Assembly (NCBI GenBank): GCA_963850425.1
Contig: CAWKLF010000001.1
Location: 930,001 to 994,000 of the forward strand
Length of the DNA stretch: 64,000 bases
Source of the DNA: Gp1-AA133 sp963850425
GTDB lineage: Bacteria > Acidobacteriota > Terriglobia > Terriglobales > Acidobacteriaceae
Direction of reading: 5' to 3'
Below the pieces are notes generated by a model. That model was not told the origin of the DNA. It worked only from the letters and a program-made list of their open reading frames with translations, and did not search any database. Positions 7,258 through 15,659 of this stretch are shown here, piece after piece (position 1 is the first letter of the stretch; the number at the start of each line of letters is the position of its first letter). A program made the position numbers and the translations under genes.

Positions 7258-8646
7258 TTACTTCGGCCAGTACTCGTCGCGCAAGCGCGTCTGGCGGCTG
7301 GTTAGCGGAATTTCCTGGCCGCCAATGAAGACGTGCTTCACGTCCGTTTTCACGTCCAGAGGATCGCCATTGGCAACGACTACGTTCGCGGTTTTACCGG
7401 GATCGAGCGACCCCAGTTGGTCGGCGACTCCCCAGATCTCTGCGGCGTTCAGCGTAATGGCTTTGAGCGCTTCCTCCGGCGGGAGGCCGAAGCCAATGGC
7501 GAATCCTGCCTGGTAAGGAAGATTGCGGGAATTGTGCGCGTCGAAGCTGGCGAACGCGATTTTGACGCCCCGTTTCTGAAGTTCGGCCGGCAGGCTGTAG
7601 ACAGCGTCGTAGCGCTCGTACTCTTTTGGCGTTTCGTAGATGGGTCCAACAACCACCGGCACTTTGAGGCTTGCGATGTAGTCAAGCATGGGACGCGTGT
7701 GGCTGACGTGGTTGAGAACGATCTTCAGATTGAATTCTTGCGCCAGCCGAACCGCCGTCTCCAGATCGCTGGGACCCTCGGCGGCCAGCACCACCGGCTT
7801 TTTACCCTGCAAATACGGCAGCAGCGCCTCAAGTTTCAGGTCGCGTTTGGGTGTCGTGGGTAGCGGCTTCTTGTCGCGCTCGGCGTCGGCTTTTTTCTTC
7901 TCGAAATCGGCGGCCTTCTGCTGATAATCCTGTGCGTCGAGAAAGGCCTGGCGAAGCTGCGAGGCCATTCCCATGCGAGTTTCGGGGAATTTGCGCTTCT
8001 CCCACGACTCGTTGCGACGCTGCTCGCCCGTGAAGTTCATGGGCATGGCGATATCGCGGATCAGCAGCATGTCGGCCGCCGAGGGTCCGGCGAGCTGCAC
8101 GAACGAATCCTGGCCGGGTAGCGTGTCGGCGCTGTCGGGCGCGACGATCGCATTGGTGATGCCGTTGATGCGCGTGACGGGAATGAGTTCCGATTCGGCA
8201 TGAAACGCGTCGTAGACATGCATGTGGGGCATGATTTCGTCGCTCATCTCGATGCGATCGTTGGTCATGTCCTCGGCGGAAATCTCGGTGAGGCCAAGCG
8301 ACGTCTCCGAATCGATGAGGCCCGGGTAGACGGTCATGCCGGTAACGTCTATGACTTTGGCGTCTTTCGGGACTTTCACCGACGAGGCCGCGCCCAGCGC
8401 GATGATCTTGCCACCTTGCATGATGAGTACACCGTTCTCGATCACGCCGTGGGAGACGGTTAGCAGTTTGCCGCCCTTGAGCACGATGGTTGGCTGGGAG
8501 AAGGCGCAGACGCTGCAGAGCAGCAAGACACAGAGCGTGATGAAGATCCAAACAGCAGGCTCGCTGCGACGAGTTTCGCGGGCGGAGGCGCCCGCGCTAC
8601 ACTTCACTGCGAACTGAGAACCGGAAACTGAAAACTGTTCTCTCAC
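7258..8646 (-). CDS. amidohydrolase-family protein lacking the HxH metal motif
   Basis: A protein of up to 462 residues with a membrane or signal segment (about residues 33-50 of the longest frame), then the composite beta-sandwich and TIM-barrel layout of amidohydrolases (GVLIMQGGKIIALG, GMTVYPGLIDSE, and a C-terminal LNAAEIWGVADQLGSLDPGKTANVVV motif). Where the active neighbour has DSHSHL, this one has DSETSLGL, so the two HxH metal ligands are absent; the later barrel His (IHCYR) is also lost. It may be a non-catalytic partner or use other chemistry. The GTG at 8646 overlaps the TGA of the upstream paralogue. The first 50 residues include a translated copy of the 25-bp repeat, so the true start is uncertain. 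Confidence 0.85.
   Translation of the reverse strand: MREQFSVSGSQFAVKCSAGASARETRRSEPAVWIFITLCVLLLCSVCAFSQPTIVLKGGKLLTVSHGVIENGVLIMQGGKIIALGAASSVKVPKDAKVIDVTGMTVYPGLIDSETSLGLTEISAEDMTNDRIEMSDEIMPHMHVYDAFHAESELIPVTRINGITNAIVAPDSADTLPGQDSFVQLAGPSAADMLLIRDIAMPMNFTGEQRRNESWEKRKFPETRMGMASQLRQAFLDAQDYQQKAADFEKKKADAERDKKPLPTTPKRDLKLEALLPYLQGKKPVVLAAEGPSDLETAVRLAQEFNLKIVLNHVSHTRPMLDYIASLKVPVVVGPIYETPKEYERYDAVYSLPAELQKRGVKIAFASFDAHNSRNLPYQAGFAIGFGLPPEEALKAITLNAAEIWGVADQLGSLDPGKTANVVVANGDPLDVKTDVKHVFIGGQEIPLTSRQTRLRDEYWPK
8577..8601. repeat. 25-bp GC-rich palindromic repeat, copy B
   Basis: CGCGGGCG-GAG-GCGCCCGCGCTACA. It falls inside the N-terminal part of the longest amidohydrolase reading frame, which suggests that region is spacer DNA or a recent insertion. 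Confidence 0.75.
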
Positions 8647-9944
8647 TGGCCCTCCCTGTAGTGCGGCATGCCGTATCCTGGAAGGGAGCGGTCGAAGTAC
8701 ATATCGCCATCAATCAGAACCTTGTTCGGCACGGCGAAACTCGAAAGCGGGTAGCCGTCCCACAGAACCAGGTCGGCATCTTTGCCGACGTCGATGGAGC
8801 CAACCTTGTCGTCGACTCCCACGATCCACGCGGCGTTCAGCGTAATCATCTTCAGAGCTTCTTCTTCGGTGGCGCCTCCGTAGCGCATGGTCTTGGCGGC
8901 TTCCTGGTTGAGGCGGCGCGCGAAGTCGTCCGAATCGCTCTTGATCGCTACCCGGACACCTTTCCGCATGGAGATCACCGCATTCCACGGGATCGCGTCC
9001 CAGGCTTCGTGCTTGTAGCCCCACCAGTCGGCGAAGGTGGCAATGCCGACGTTCTCGGCAGCCAGTTTTTCGGGCACCTTGTACGCTTCGAGCGCGTGAT
9101 GGAAGGCGCGAATGTGATATCCGAATTCCTTGGCCATCGCCATCTCGGTGATGAACTCGTCGGCGCGATAGCAATGGATCTGCACCATCAACTTGCCACG
9201 CAGCACGTCGGCGAGGGCTTCGAGTTTCAGGTCGCGCTTGGGAGCGGTGGCGTCCTTGTCACCGCGCTTGACCTTCGCGTTGTAGTCGTCCCAGGAGCGA
9301 ATGTAGTCCTGCGCCTGCACAAGAGCGTCGCGTTGCACGGCAAAGTTGCCCATGCGGGTGGAAGGCAGTTCGTGGCGGCTGCCATAAACGCGCTTGGGGT
9401 TTTCGCCGCTGGCGAACTTGATGGAGCGAGGTGCACCAGGGAACAGCATGGCGTCGCGGCCAGCACCATACTTGTGCTTGATGACGACGGCCTGCCCGCC
9501 GATCATGTTGGCGGAGCCGTGCAGCAGCAGCGAAGTCGTCACACCACCGGCCAGCGCGCGGTAGATGGCCTTGTCCTGGTAGTCGAAGGCGTCCTGCATC
9601 ATCATCTGCGGCGTGACCGGGCTGGTTGCCTCGTTCACATCGTCGTCCAGCGCAAGATGCGAGTGGGAATCGATGATCCCGGGCGTGAGATACTTTCCAC
9701 CCGCGTCGATCACCGTGGCCGAGGCGGGTGCGTTGACAGATTCGCCGACCGCGGCGATCTTGCCGTCTTTGATGTAGACGCTGCCGTTTTTCACGTTGCC
9801 GTGCGTGACGGTCATCACGACCGCGTTCCTGATGACGACATCGTTGTGCGCGGGTGCGGCGGGTTGCTGGGCGAGGACTAACTGGCCGGTGCTGACCGAA
9901 GCCAGCAACAGCAGCCTTCCCAACCTCGTCGTGTTACGACCCAT
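8643..9944 (-). CDS. secreted amidohydrolase (metal-dependent, imidazolonepropionase-like)
   Basis: A 433-residue protein with a signal peptide (about 1-25). The catalytic metal site appears intact: His94 and His96 in DSHSHL, later His residues in IHCYRADE and FHHALEAYK, and a KSDSDD acidic motif near the end of the barrel. The C-terminal LNAAWIVGVDDKVGSIDVGKDADLVL segment is diagnostic of the amidohydrolase superfamily. AAGGAG lies at good distance before the ATG. It is first in a two-gene operon with a metal-site-less paralogue. The substrate is unknown; homologues are often annotated as prolidase- or imidazolonepropionase-like. Confidence 0.88.
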   Translation of the reverse strand: MGRNTTRLGRLLLLASVSTGQLVLAQQPAAPAHNDVVIRNAVVMTVTHGNVKNGSVYIKDGKIAAVGESVNAPASATVIDAGGKYLTPGIIDSHSHLALDDDVNEATSPVTPQMMMQDAFDYQDKAIYRALAGGVTTSLLLHGSANMIGGQAVVIKHKYGAGRDAMLFPGAPRSIKFASGENPKRVYGSRHELPSTRMGNFAVQRDALVQAQDYIRSWDDYNAKVKRGDKDATAPKRDLKLEALADVLRGKLMVQIHCYRADEFITEMAMAKEFGYHIRAFHHALEAYKVPEKLAAENVGIATFADWWGYKHEAWDAIPWNAVISMRKGVRVAIKSDSDDFARRLNQEAAKTMRYGGATEEEALKMITLNAAWIVGVDDKVGSIDVGKDADLVLWDGYPLSSFAVPNKVLIDGDMYFDRSLPGYGMPHYREGQ

Positions 9945-10085
9945 GGGAACTCCTTAGGGCGACGGGAATGACGTGCGATTGTAGGCGGCTGTTTCATTGA
10001 GGTCAACGTACGAACAGAGGTTGCGGCAACGAGCGTTTGTTCACACGGTACGGAGTCAGCTTAACAATTCAAGACAATTTGTTAT

Positions 10086-10535
10086 ATGCGAGCTGTCGTT
10101 CAAAGAGTAAGCCGGGCTGGAGTGACTGTTGCCGGCGAGGTCACGGGCGAAATCGCCCTGGGGTTGCTCGTGCTTCTGGGAGTTGGCAAGCAGGATTCCG
10201 AAGCCGCCGCTGATTATCTCGCTGACAAGGTCATCGGCCTGCGCATTTTCGAAGATGACGGCGGCAAGATGAATCGCTCGGTGGTCGATGTCGGCGGAGC
10301 GGTGCTGGTCGTCTCGCAGTTCACGCTCTACGGCGATGTCCGCAAGGGAAAGCGTCCGTCGTTTGATGATGCGGCGCCGCCGCAAAGCGCGAGGGACCTT
10401 TATGAGTATTTCGTGCAGCGAGTTCGGGCGGCCGGCCTACACTGCGAGACCGGACGATTTCAGGAAATGATGGCGGTCGAGTTGGTCAATGCGGGGCCGG
10501 TGACGATCTTGCTGGATTCGGAGAAAACTTTCTAG
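10086..10535 (+). CDS. dtd: D-aminoacyl-tRNA deacylase
   Basis: A 149-residue cytoplasmic enzyme that removes D-amino acids (and mischarged glycine) from tRNA. The family signature SQFTLYGD (about 77-84) and the C-terminal NAGPVT (Gly-cis-Pro) motif are both present. The length is typical. It is divergent from the amidohydrolase operon and converges on the photolyase gene; the two stop codons share the palindrome CTAG. Confidence 0.95.
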   Translation: MRAVVQRVSRAGVTVAGEVTGEIALGLLVLLGVGKQDSEAAADYLADKVIGLRIFEDDGGKMNRSVVDVGGAVLVVSQFTLYGDVRKGKRPSFDDAAPPQSARDLYEYFVQRVRAAGLHCETGRFQEMMAVELVNAGPVTILLDSEKTF

Positions 10536-11926
10536 CTTGAAGGATCCGCGAGCATTTTTGCCTGCGTGTTCTGCGCAATGTACTTTTTGCTGTCAAATTT
10601 CTTCCCGGTGCTCGCTCCCGACATATAGCGAATCTGCCCGAAAATAGGCCGCTCGAACCAGGGCCGATCGAACTTCCCCACGATCGACCAGGCAATCCCG
10701 GCATAACCGTTGGGGTCGCGGCCGTCGATTTCGTACTTGTCATTCAGGCGCACGGCGATTTGATGCGCCACCGCGGGCGACTTGGTCCACTCCAGAATTT
10801 TCTTTCCCCAGTACATGCGCGTGTAGTTGTGCATCCAGCCGGTCATAACCATCTGCATCTGGGCCGCGTTCCACAGGGGATCGTAGGTCTCGGCATTTTC
10901 CAGTTGCGCCTCTGTATAAAGCACGGGTCGGGCGTCGCGAGCGTGCTTTGCCAGCGTGCGATGAGCCCACGGCTCGGCGCATTCGAAATTGTCGTAGTTC
11001 GGATTGAAGTGCACCAGGTTCACGGAGAGCTCGCGCCAGATGATGACCTGCTTTAGAAAGGCATCTTTGGTCGACTGCGAGACAGCGGCCTTCTGGACAG
11101 CGAGTGCTACCGTAGTCGAGCTGATGTGTCCAAAGTGAAGATAGGGCGAGAGACGGCTCGTGCCGTCGCGTTCGGGATGATTGCGATCCTGAATGTAGTT
11201 CGGGAGCTTGTGTTGAACGAATTCTTTGAGCAGGCGCAGGCCTTCGCACGAGCCGCCTTTCCACTGTGCAACCGGTTCAACCGAACGATCGATATCCCAC
11301 CCTTCGGTTAAGTCGCAATCCGGGGTCGACACTTTCATGTTTCGTGGCTTACTCCATGCGACTCGAGCCTTGGGATTTCCGGATGCCACCAGAAACGTCT
11401 TGAGGTGAGCCTGAAGTCGGGGCTGGACGATGAAGGCGGCGTACTGTTCTTTCTCAAGAAGCCTCGATGGCACGATTACGTCGGCATCGACGGTCCATAA
11501 GGGGAGCTTGAGCTTCCGGGCGACTATCTCGCGCCAGGCGCGGGCCTGTCGGATCGGATTCTCGTCGCCGACCACAAGCGCAGGCCTCACTTCCTCACAG
11601 AATTTCAACAGGCTATGGTCGGGAAAGCGACGCAGCACGAAGCCGATCTTGCGCCTTTCCAGCGCCTCTGCAATGTCGGGAATTCCCTGAGCAAGGAAAG
11701 CGTAGTGCCGGAGATTTGCGGGAGGAAAAGGGCGGGGAGCAAAAAAAACCACCACCGGCTTGCCCAATACATTGGCCGCTTCGACCGCAGTATCGAGCGC
11801 GGGATTATCGATTCCCCGTTGCGCGCGCTGCATCCAGTAAACCACGCAGGTGCCGTCGGGATCGGGAACCCCATCTCGCCGCACGGTGACGCGCGAATTG
11901 TTTTTCAGTGCGAGGAGTGCGTCCAT
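10532..11926 (-). CDS. phrB: class II deoxyribodipyrimidine photolyase
   Basis: A 464-residue flavoprotein that reverses UV-induced cyclobutane pyrimidine dimers with light. Seen: an N-terminal alpha/beta photolyase domain beginning with a VVYWMQRAQR segment, typical of class II enzymes, and a helical FAD domain with SPYLHFGHISS, a WRELSVNLVHFNPNYD region and a WMHNYTRMYWGKKILEW motif that supplies FAD and electron-transfer tryptophans. The length fits class II. Its stop overlaps that of dtd on the opposite strand. Confidence 0.93.
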   Translation of the reverse strand: MDALLALKNNSRVTVRRDGVPDPDGTCVVYWMQRAQRGIDNPALDTAVEAANVLGKPVVVFFAPRPFPPANLRHYAFLAQGIPDIAEALERRKIGFVLRRFPDHSLLKFCEEVRPALVVGDENPIRQARAWREIVARKLKLPLWTVDADVIVPSRLLEKEQYAAFIVQPRLQAHLKTFLVASGNPKARVAWSKPRNMKVSTPDCDLTEGWDIDRSVEPVAQWKGGSCEGLRLLKEFVQHKLPNYIQDRNHPERDGTSRLSPYLHFGHISSTTVALAVQKAAVSQSTKDAFLKQVIIWRELSVNLVHFNPNYDNFECAEPWAHRTLAKHARDARPVLYTEAQLENAETYDPLWNAAQMQMVMTGWMHNYTRMYWGKKILEWTKSPAVAHQIAVRLNDKYEIDGRDPNGYAGIAWSIVGKFDRPWFERPIFGQIRYMSGASTGKKFDSKKYIAQNTQAKMLADPSS

Positions 11927-12024
11927 TTTTCGCGCTGGTAAAAATCTATGACGAGTTGCTGCGACACAGATGCGGCGGGGCGGAGAAACGATGCGTCGTC
12001 AGCGTTAAATTTTTCCCGCTTAGG

Positions 12025-12918
12025 TTAAGCCATGACATCGGCCACGCGCGCAGCATCGACACAGGCGCGAACGTCGTGCGTTCGGATGATGTGCGCGCCT
12101 TTGAGAATCGCCGCGGTTTCGCCCGCGAGGGTGCCGTACAGCCGATCGTGAACGGCAGCATCTTGCCCGTTACGCGCCAGCATCCTTCCGACGAAGGACT
12201 TTCGCGACACGCCGGCGAGCAGCGGGTAGCGCAGCTGGTGCAGTTCCTCGAAGCGCCGGAGAAGAGGGTAATTCTGCTCAAAGTTTTTCCCGAAGCCGAA
12301 GCCCGGGTCAAGAACCATTCGCTCGCGCTTCACGCCGGCCAGCAGGGCGGCGTCGGACCACTCGCGCAGTTCCCGCTTCACCAGGACCACAATATCGGCG
12401 ACGGGTTCGAGCGTGCGCCATTCTTCCGGTCGGCCGCGCATGTGCATGAGCACGGCCCCGCACTTCAATTCGGCAACAGTCATTGCCATCTTCGGGTCCC
12501 AACGAAACGCGCTCACATCGTTGACAATTTCCGCGCCAGCTTCGATGGCTGCGCGCGCAACATTGGCCTTGTAGGTGTCGATGGAGACGATGGAATGAGG
12601 CCGCGACCGCTTGAGCTTCTGAACGACGGGCAGAACGCGTTCAAGTTCTTCTTTCGCGGTGACGACTCTTTGGGTGTCTGCTTGCGTGGCGGAAGGGCTT
12701 ACTATGGCTCCGGGACGAGTTGATTCGCCGCCTATATCGATGATGTCGGCGCCCTGGTCGAGCATTTGCAGCGCGTGCGAAACCGCCTTCTCGGGGTCTA
12801 AAAACTGCCCGCCATCGGAGAAAGAGTCAGGGGTCACGTTTAAAATGCCCATAACCAGCGTTCGCTTTCCCACCGGGAGCGTGCGCGTACCGATATTCCA
12901 GTCAAAGACGGGGCGCAT
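12025..12918 (-). CDS. folP: dihydropteroate synthase
   Basis: A protein of about 297 residues that condenses 6-hydroxymethyl-dihydropterin pyrophosphate with p-aminobenzoate in folate synthesis; it is the sulfonamide target. The two classic loops are present: ILNVTPDSFSDGG and DIIDIGGESTRPGA, followed by SIDTYKANVA and VLMHMRGRPEEW. The ATG at 12918 gives the usual family length; the 38-residue upstream extension is low-quality. A 98-base spacer separates it from the photolyase gene upstream of its stop. Confidence 0.94.
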   Translation of the reverse strand: MRPVFDWNIGTRTLPVGKRTLVMGILNVTPDSFSDGGQFLDPEKAVSHALQMLDQGADIIDIGGESTRPGAIVSPSATQADTQRVVTAKEELERVLPVVQKLKRSRPHSIVSIDTYKANVARAAIEAGAEIVNDVSAFRWDPKMAMTVAELKCGAVLMHMRGRPEEWRTLEPVADIVVLVKRELREWSDAALLAGVKRERMVLDPGFGFGKNFEQNYPLLRRFEELHQLRYPLLAGVSRKSFVGRMLARNGQDAAVHDRLYGTLAGETAAILKGAHIIRTHDVRACVDAARVADVMA

Positions 12919-13105
12919 GAGTCCCGATTCTAAATGAGGTTCCGCGGAGAGCTGCGAAAGGCGGCGTTGGCGCGCCAGGACCGTAATCCGCGTCACCAGA
13001 ACACACGGCTTTCCAACACACGCACAGGCCAATCACGCCACTGATCACGGGCCGAATCACGCCACTGACCTGCACTCTTTTCAGTGCTAGAATCTGCCTT
13101 GAGAA

Positions 13106-14689
13106 ATGCCCATGCGCCAGTTGCGTTCCTGCCTCGTGATGCTGGTTGTCGCTTGCCTGACTCTGTCTTCTCCAGTGCAAGCAGCCAAGAAGAAGAAACT
13201 GCCCGCGCGCATCGCCGCGGTTCTGGCTGAACCTGAACTGGCGCGCGGTTTCTGGGGCATCGAGATCCGTTCGCTGACCACCGGCGAGGTACTCTACGAG
13301 CAGAACGCCGCCAAGCTGTTCACCCCTGCTTCCAATACCAAGCTATTCACGACCGCCGCTGCGCTCGCGCTGATCGGACCCGACTACAAATTTAGAACTT
13401 CGGTCGAGACCAACGGCCTGCTCGACACGCACGGCCGCCTGAACGGGGACCTCCTGCTGGTAGGTCGCGGAGATCCCAATCTTTCGGGTCGCGAGTTGCC
13501 CTACGACTTGCGTACCCAGCGCAACGATCACCCCATCAAGGTACTTGAGGATCTCGCCGACAGCCTGGTGCAGAAGGGCGTGAAGTACGTGGATGGGGAC
13601 CTGGTGGCGGACGATTCCTACTTCGCCTTCGAGCGCTACGGCGAGGGTTGGAGCCAGGACGACCTGGTGTGGGGGGACGGCGCTCCTGTGTCTGCACTCA
13701 CCATCAACGACAACGTGGTGTTCGTCAACATCCTGCCGGCGGACCGTGCGGGCGAGCGGGCTTTTGTCACCATCGTTCCCTTCGCCGACTACTATCACGT
13801 CGACAACCGGATCATGACCACGCCGGCCGGCACAGCCCGCCGCATCTTCTTCAATCGCGAACCGGGGTCGACAGCGCTGACCCTTTGGGGCGAGATGCCG
13901 ATCGACGACAAAGGCGCTAATGAAGCTTTGGCCATCGACGACCCGGCGGCCTTTGCCTCGGCATTGTTCCGGCACCTGCTGGAAAAAAGAGGCATCACGG
14001 TCTACGGGCACGAACGCACTCACCATACCGAACTGGCCGGGCTGTCGACATTCAGCGTCACAGCCACCGCAGAGGGGCGCGGTGGCGGAGGTGGCGAGTC
14101 CCTGCGTCCGGGGCAGGCAAGTCAGAGCATGGTGCTGGCGAGTTTCGAATCAAGGCCGTTGATCGAAGACATTCGCGTCATTAACAAGGTCAGCCAGAAC
14201 CTGCACGCGGAAATTATTTTGCGACTGCTGGGGAGGGAAAAAGGCACAGCCGCGACCATCGACAGCGGACTCGAGGTCGTGCGCGGATTTCTGGCCAAGG
14301 CGGAAATCCCGGGCGATCAATACGTTTTCTACGATGGCTCCGGCCTATCGCGCCAGAACCTGGTGACGCCGCACGCGGTCGTCGCGTTGCTTGAATATGC
14401 CTGGCAACAGCCATGGGGCAAGGCTTATCGCGACACGCTGCCAGTAGGCGGAATCGATGGTTCCCTGGCAGACCGCCTGAGAGGCACCATCGCACAGGGA
14501 CGAGTCTACGGAAAGACCGGCTCTCTGGGCGGGGTCAAGACTTTGTCGGGATATGCAATGACCGACCATGGGGAGCCGATTGCTTTTTCGATTCTGACCA
14601 ACAATTTCAATCTTCCGGCGAAAAAGGTAAATGACGCGATCGATGAAATTGTCTTGAACATCGTCGAAGACAATCCCCGCCACAAATAG
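13106..14689 (+). CDS. dacB: D-alanyl-D-alanine carboxypeptidase / endopeptidase (PBP4 family)
   Basis: A 527-residue periplasmic penicillin-binding protein of peptidase family S13 that trims or cleaves peptidoglycan cross-links. A signal peptide covers residues 1-26. The three active-site motifs are visible: SxxK (Ser76-Asn-Thr-Lys79), SxN (SQN near 363) and KTG (near 470, YGKTGSLGG). A large insert between the first two motifs is normal for this family. It is divergent from folP. Confidence 0.94.
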   Translation: MPMRQLRSCLVMLVVACLTLSSPVQAAKKKKLPARIAAVLAEPELARGFWGIEIRSLTTGEVLYEQNAAKLFTPASNTKLFTTAAALALIGPDYKFRTSVETNGLLDTHGRLNGDLLLVGRGDPNLSGRELPYDLRTQRNDHPIKVLEDLADSLVQKGVKYVDGDLVADDSYFAFERYGEGWSQDDLVWGDGAPVSALTINDNVVFVNILPADRAGERAFVTIVPFADYYHVDNRIMTTPAGTARRIFFNREPGSTALTLWGEMPIDDKGANEALAIDDPAAFASALFRHLLEKRGITVYGHERTHHTELAGLSTFSVTATAEGRGGGGGESLRPGQASQSMVLASFESRPLIEDIRVINKVSQNLHAEIILRLLGREKGTAATIDSGLEVVRGFLAKAEIPGDQYVFYDGSGLSRQNLVTPHAVVALLEYAWQQPWGKAYRDTLPVGGIDGSLADRLRGTIAQGRVYGKTGSLGGVKTLSGYAMTDHGEPIAFSILTNNFNLPAKKVNDAIDEIVLNIVEDNPRHK

Positions 14690-14729
14690 CATTTTCGAAA
14701 TTTAGGCAAAAAAAGAGCCCCGGAGGTCG

Positions 14730-15161
14730 CTAAGCTGGACGCCGCGCTGCTTTTCGCAGACGCGTTGCGCCCGCCGCCGCAGGCCCTGTTCCGGTGGGCG
14801 GTTTCTTCATGCCATCGAGCAGGTCTTTGAGGACTACCGCATTGTTGTGCTCTTCGTCCTTAAAGGCATAGAGCAAGGTAAGCCGCTTGCGTCCGCGAGC
14901 CAGCCGATAAAGTTCCTGCAACTGCTCGGTGGCCTCCGGGCGCCCGAGTTCCTTGAGGTAGCGCTTGCGGAACATTCCCCACGCTTCGCGGTGCCCATGC
15001 GACCAGGTGCGCAATTGATCGGAGGGGGCGAGCTCTTTCAACCAGGCATCCAGCGCCGCAACTTTCCTGCTGATGCCGCGGGGCCAGAGCCGGTCCACCA
15101 GGACACGGGCACCGTCGGCGGCCGAAGCCTTCTCATAGATGCGCTTGACGACGACTGCCAT
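14730..15161 (-). CDS. DUF488 family protein (YeaO-like)
   Basis: A protein of about 143 residues with the family opening VKRIYEKA...GARVLVDRLWPRGISR and the later WGMFRKRYLKEL and TLLYAFKDEEHNNA blocks. The family is widespread and uncharacterised, with no agreed activity. The start is set at the ATG at 15161; the 31 residues upstream are not family-like. The C-terminal 25 residues are Ala/Arg/Pro-rich. It converges on dacB. A different DUF488 subfamily member lies at 17.1 kb. Confidence 0.85.
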   Translation of the reverse strand: MAVVVKRIYEKASAADGARVLVDRLWPRGISRKVAALDAWLKELAPSDQLRTWSHGHREAWGMFRKRYLKELGRPEATEQLQELYRLARGRKRLTLLYAFKDEEHNNAVVLKDLLDGMKKPPTGTGPAAAGATRLRKAARRPA

Positions 15162-15230
15162 GGGCTTTGCTCTATTATTGTACGTCCATAGCACAGGAGA
15201 ATGGAGCATGTGCTTTGTGTGAGAGGACCG

Positions 15231-15617
15231 ATGGACACATTGAAGAAAAGGCATTGCCCCGGGACGCTGGGAGTTTTCCTTAGCGCTTTAGCGGGACTTC
15301 TTCTGTTGCAGGGCTGCAATGCCGAGATTCGCAAGTCGGATGCGGAACTGGGGTTGAATCCCCAGCAGAGCGCGGGGCGGCGAGTTTACGATCGGCACTG
15401 CGACCAGTGCCACGAGCCTTATTCGACCAGCGGGAGGAGGGGGCCGGGCCTGAAAGGTGTCTTCAAGAAGCAGTATCTGTCCGAGAGCGGTCTGCCCGCC
15501 AATGACGAGCGCGTAGGGGAAATCATCCGCGCCGGGCGCAGCAAAATGCCGGGGTTCGGCCAGACGCTCGATCAGCAGCAGGTAGAGGATTTGCTGGCCT
15601 ACATGCACACGCTGTAA
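15231..15617 (+). CDS. c-type cytochrome lipoprotein
   Basis: A 128-residue exported electron carrier. The signal peptide ends in a lipobox (LLQGC, Cys29), so it should be lipid-anchored. The haem motif is CDQCH (Cys57, Cys60, His61) and Met106 in a KMPGFG context is the likely sixth ligand. I start at the ATG at 15231, which is preceded by GAGAGG, rather than at an ATG 30 bases upstream. It is divergent from the DUF488 gene and 42 bases before selA on the same strand. The redox partner is not evident. Confidence 0.9.
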   Translation: MDTLKKRHCPGTLGVFLSALAGLLLLQGCNAEIRKSDAELGLNPQQSAGRRVYDRHCDQCHEPYSTSGRRGPGLKGVFKKQYLSESGLPANDERVGEIIRAGRSKMPGFGQTLDQQQVEDLLAYMHTL

Positions 15618-15659
15618 CCGGCTGGTTGTTCCAGCGGGCTGCTTTTGGTTTGTATCCAA

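Noticed and set aside
8661..9881. 406-codon plus-strand frame opposite the amidohydrolase
   Set aside because: Antisense shadow of an intact enzyme with catalytic motifs; its composition is His/Val/Gly-rich and without motifs.
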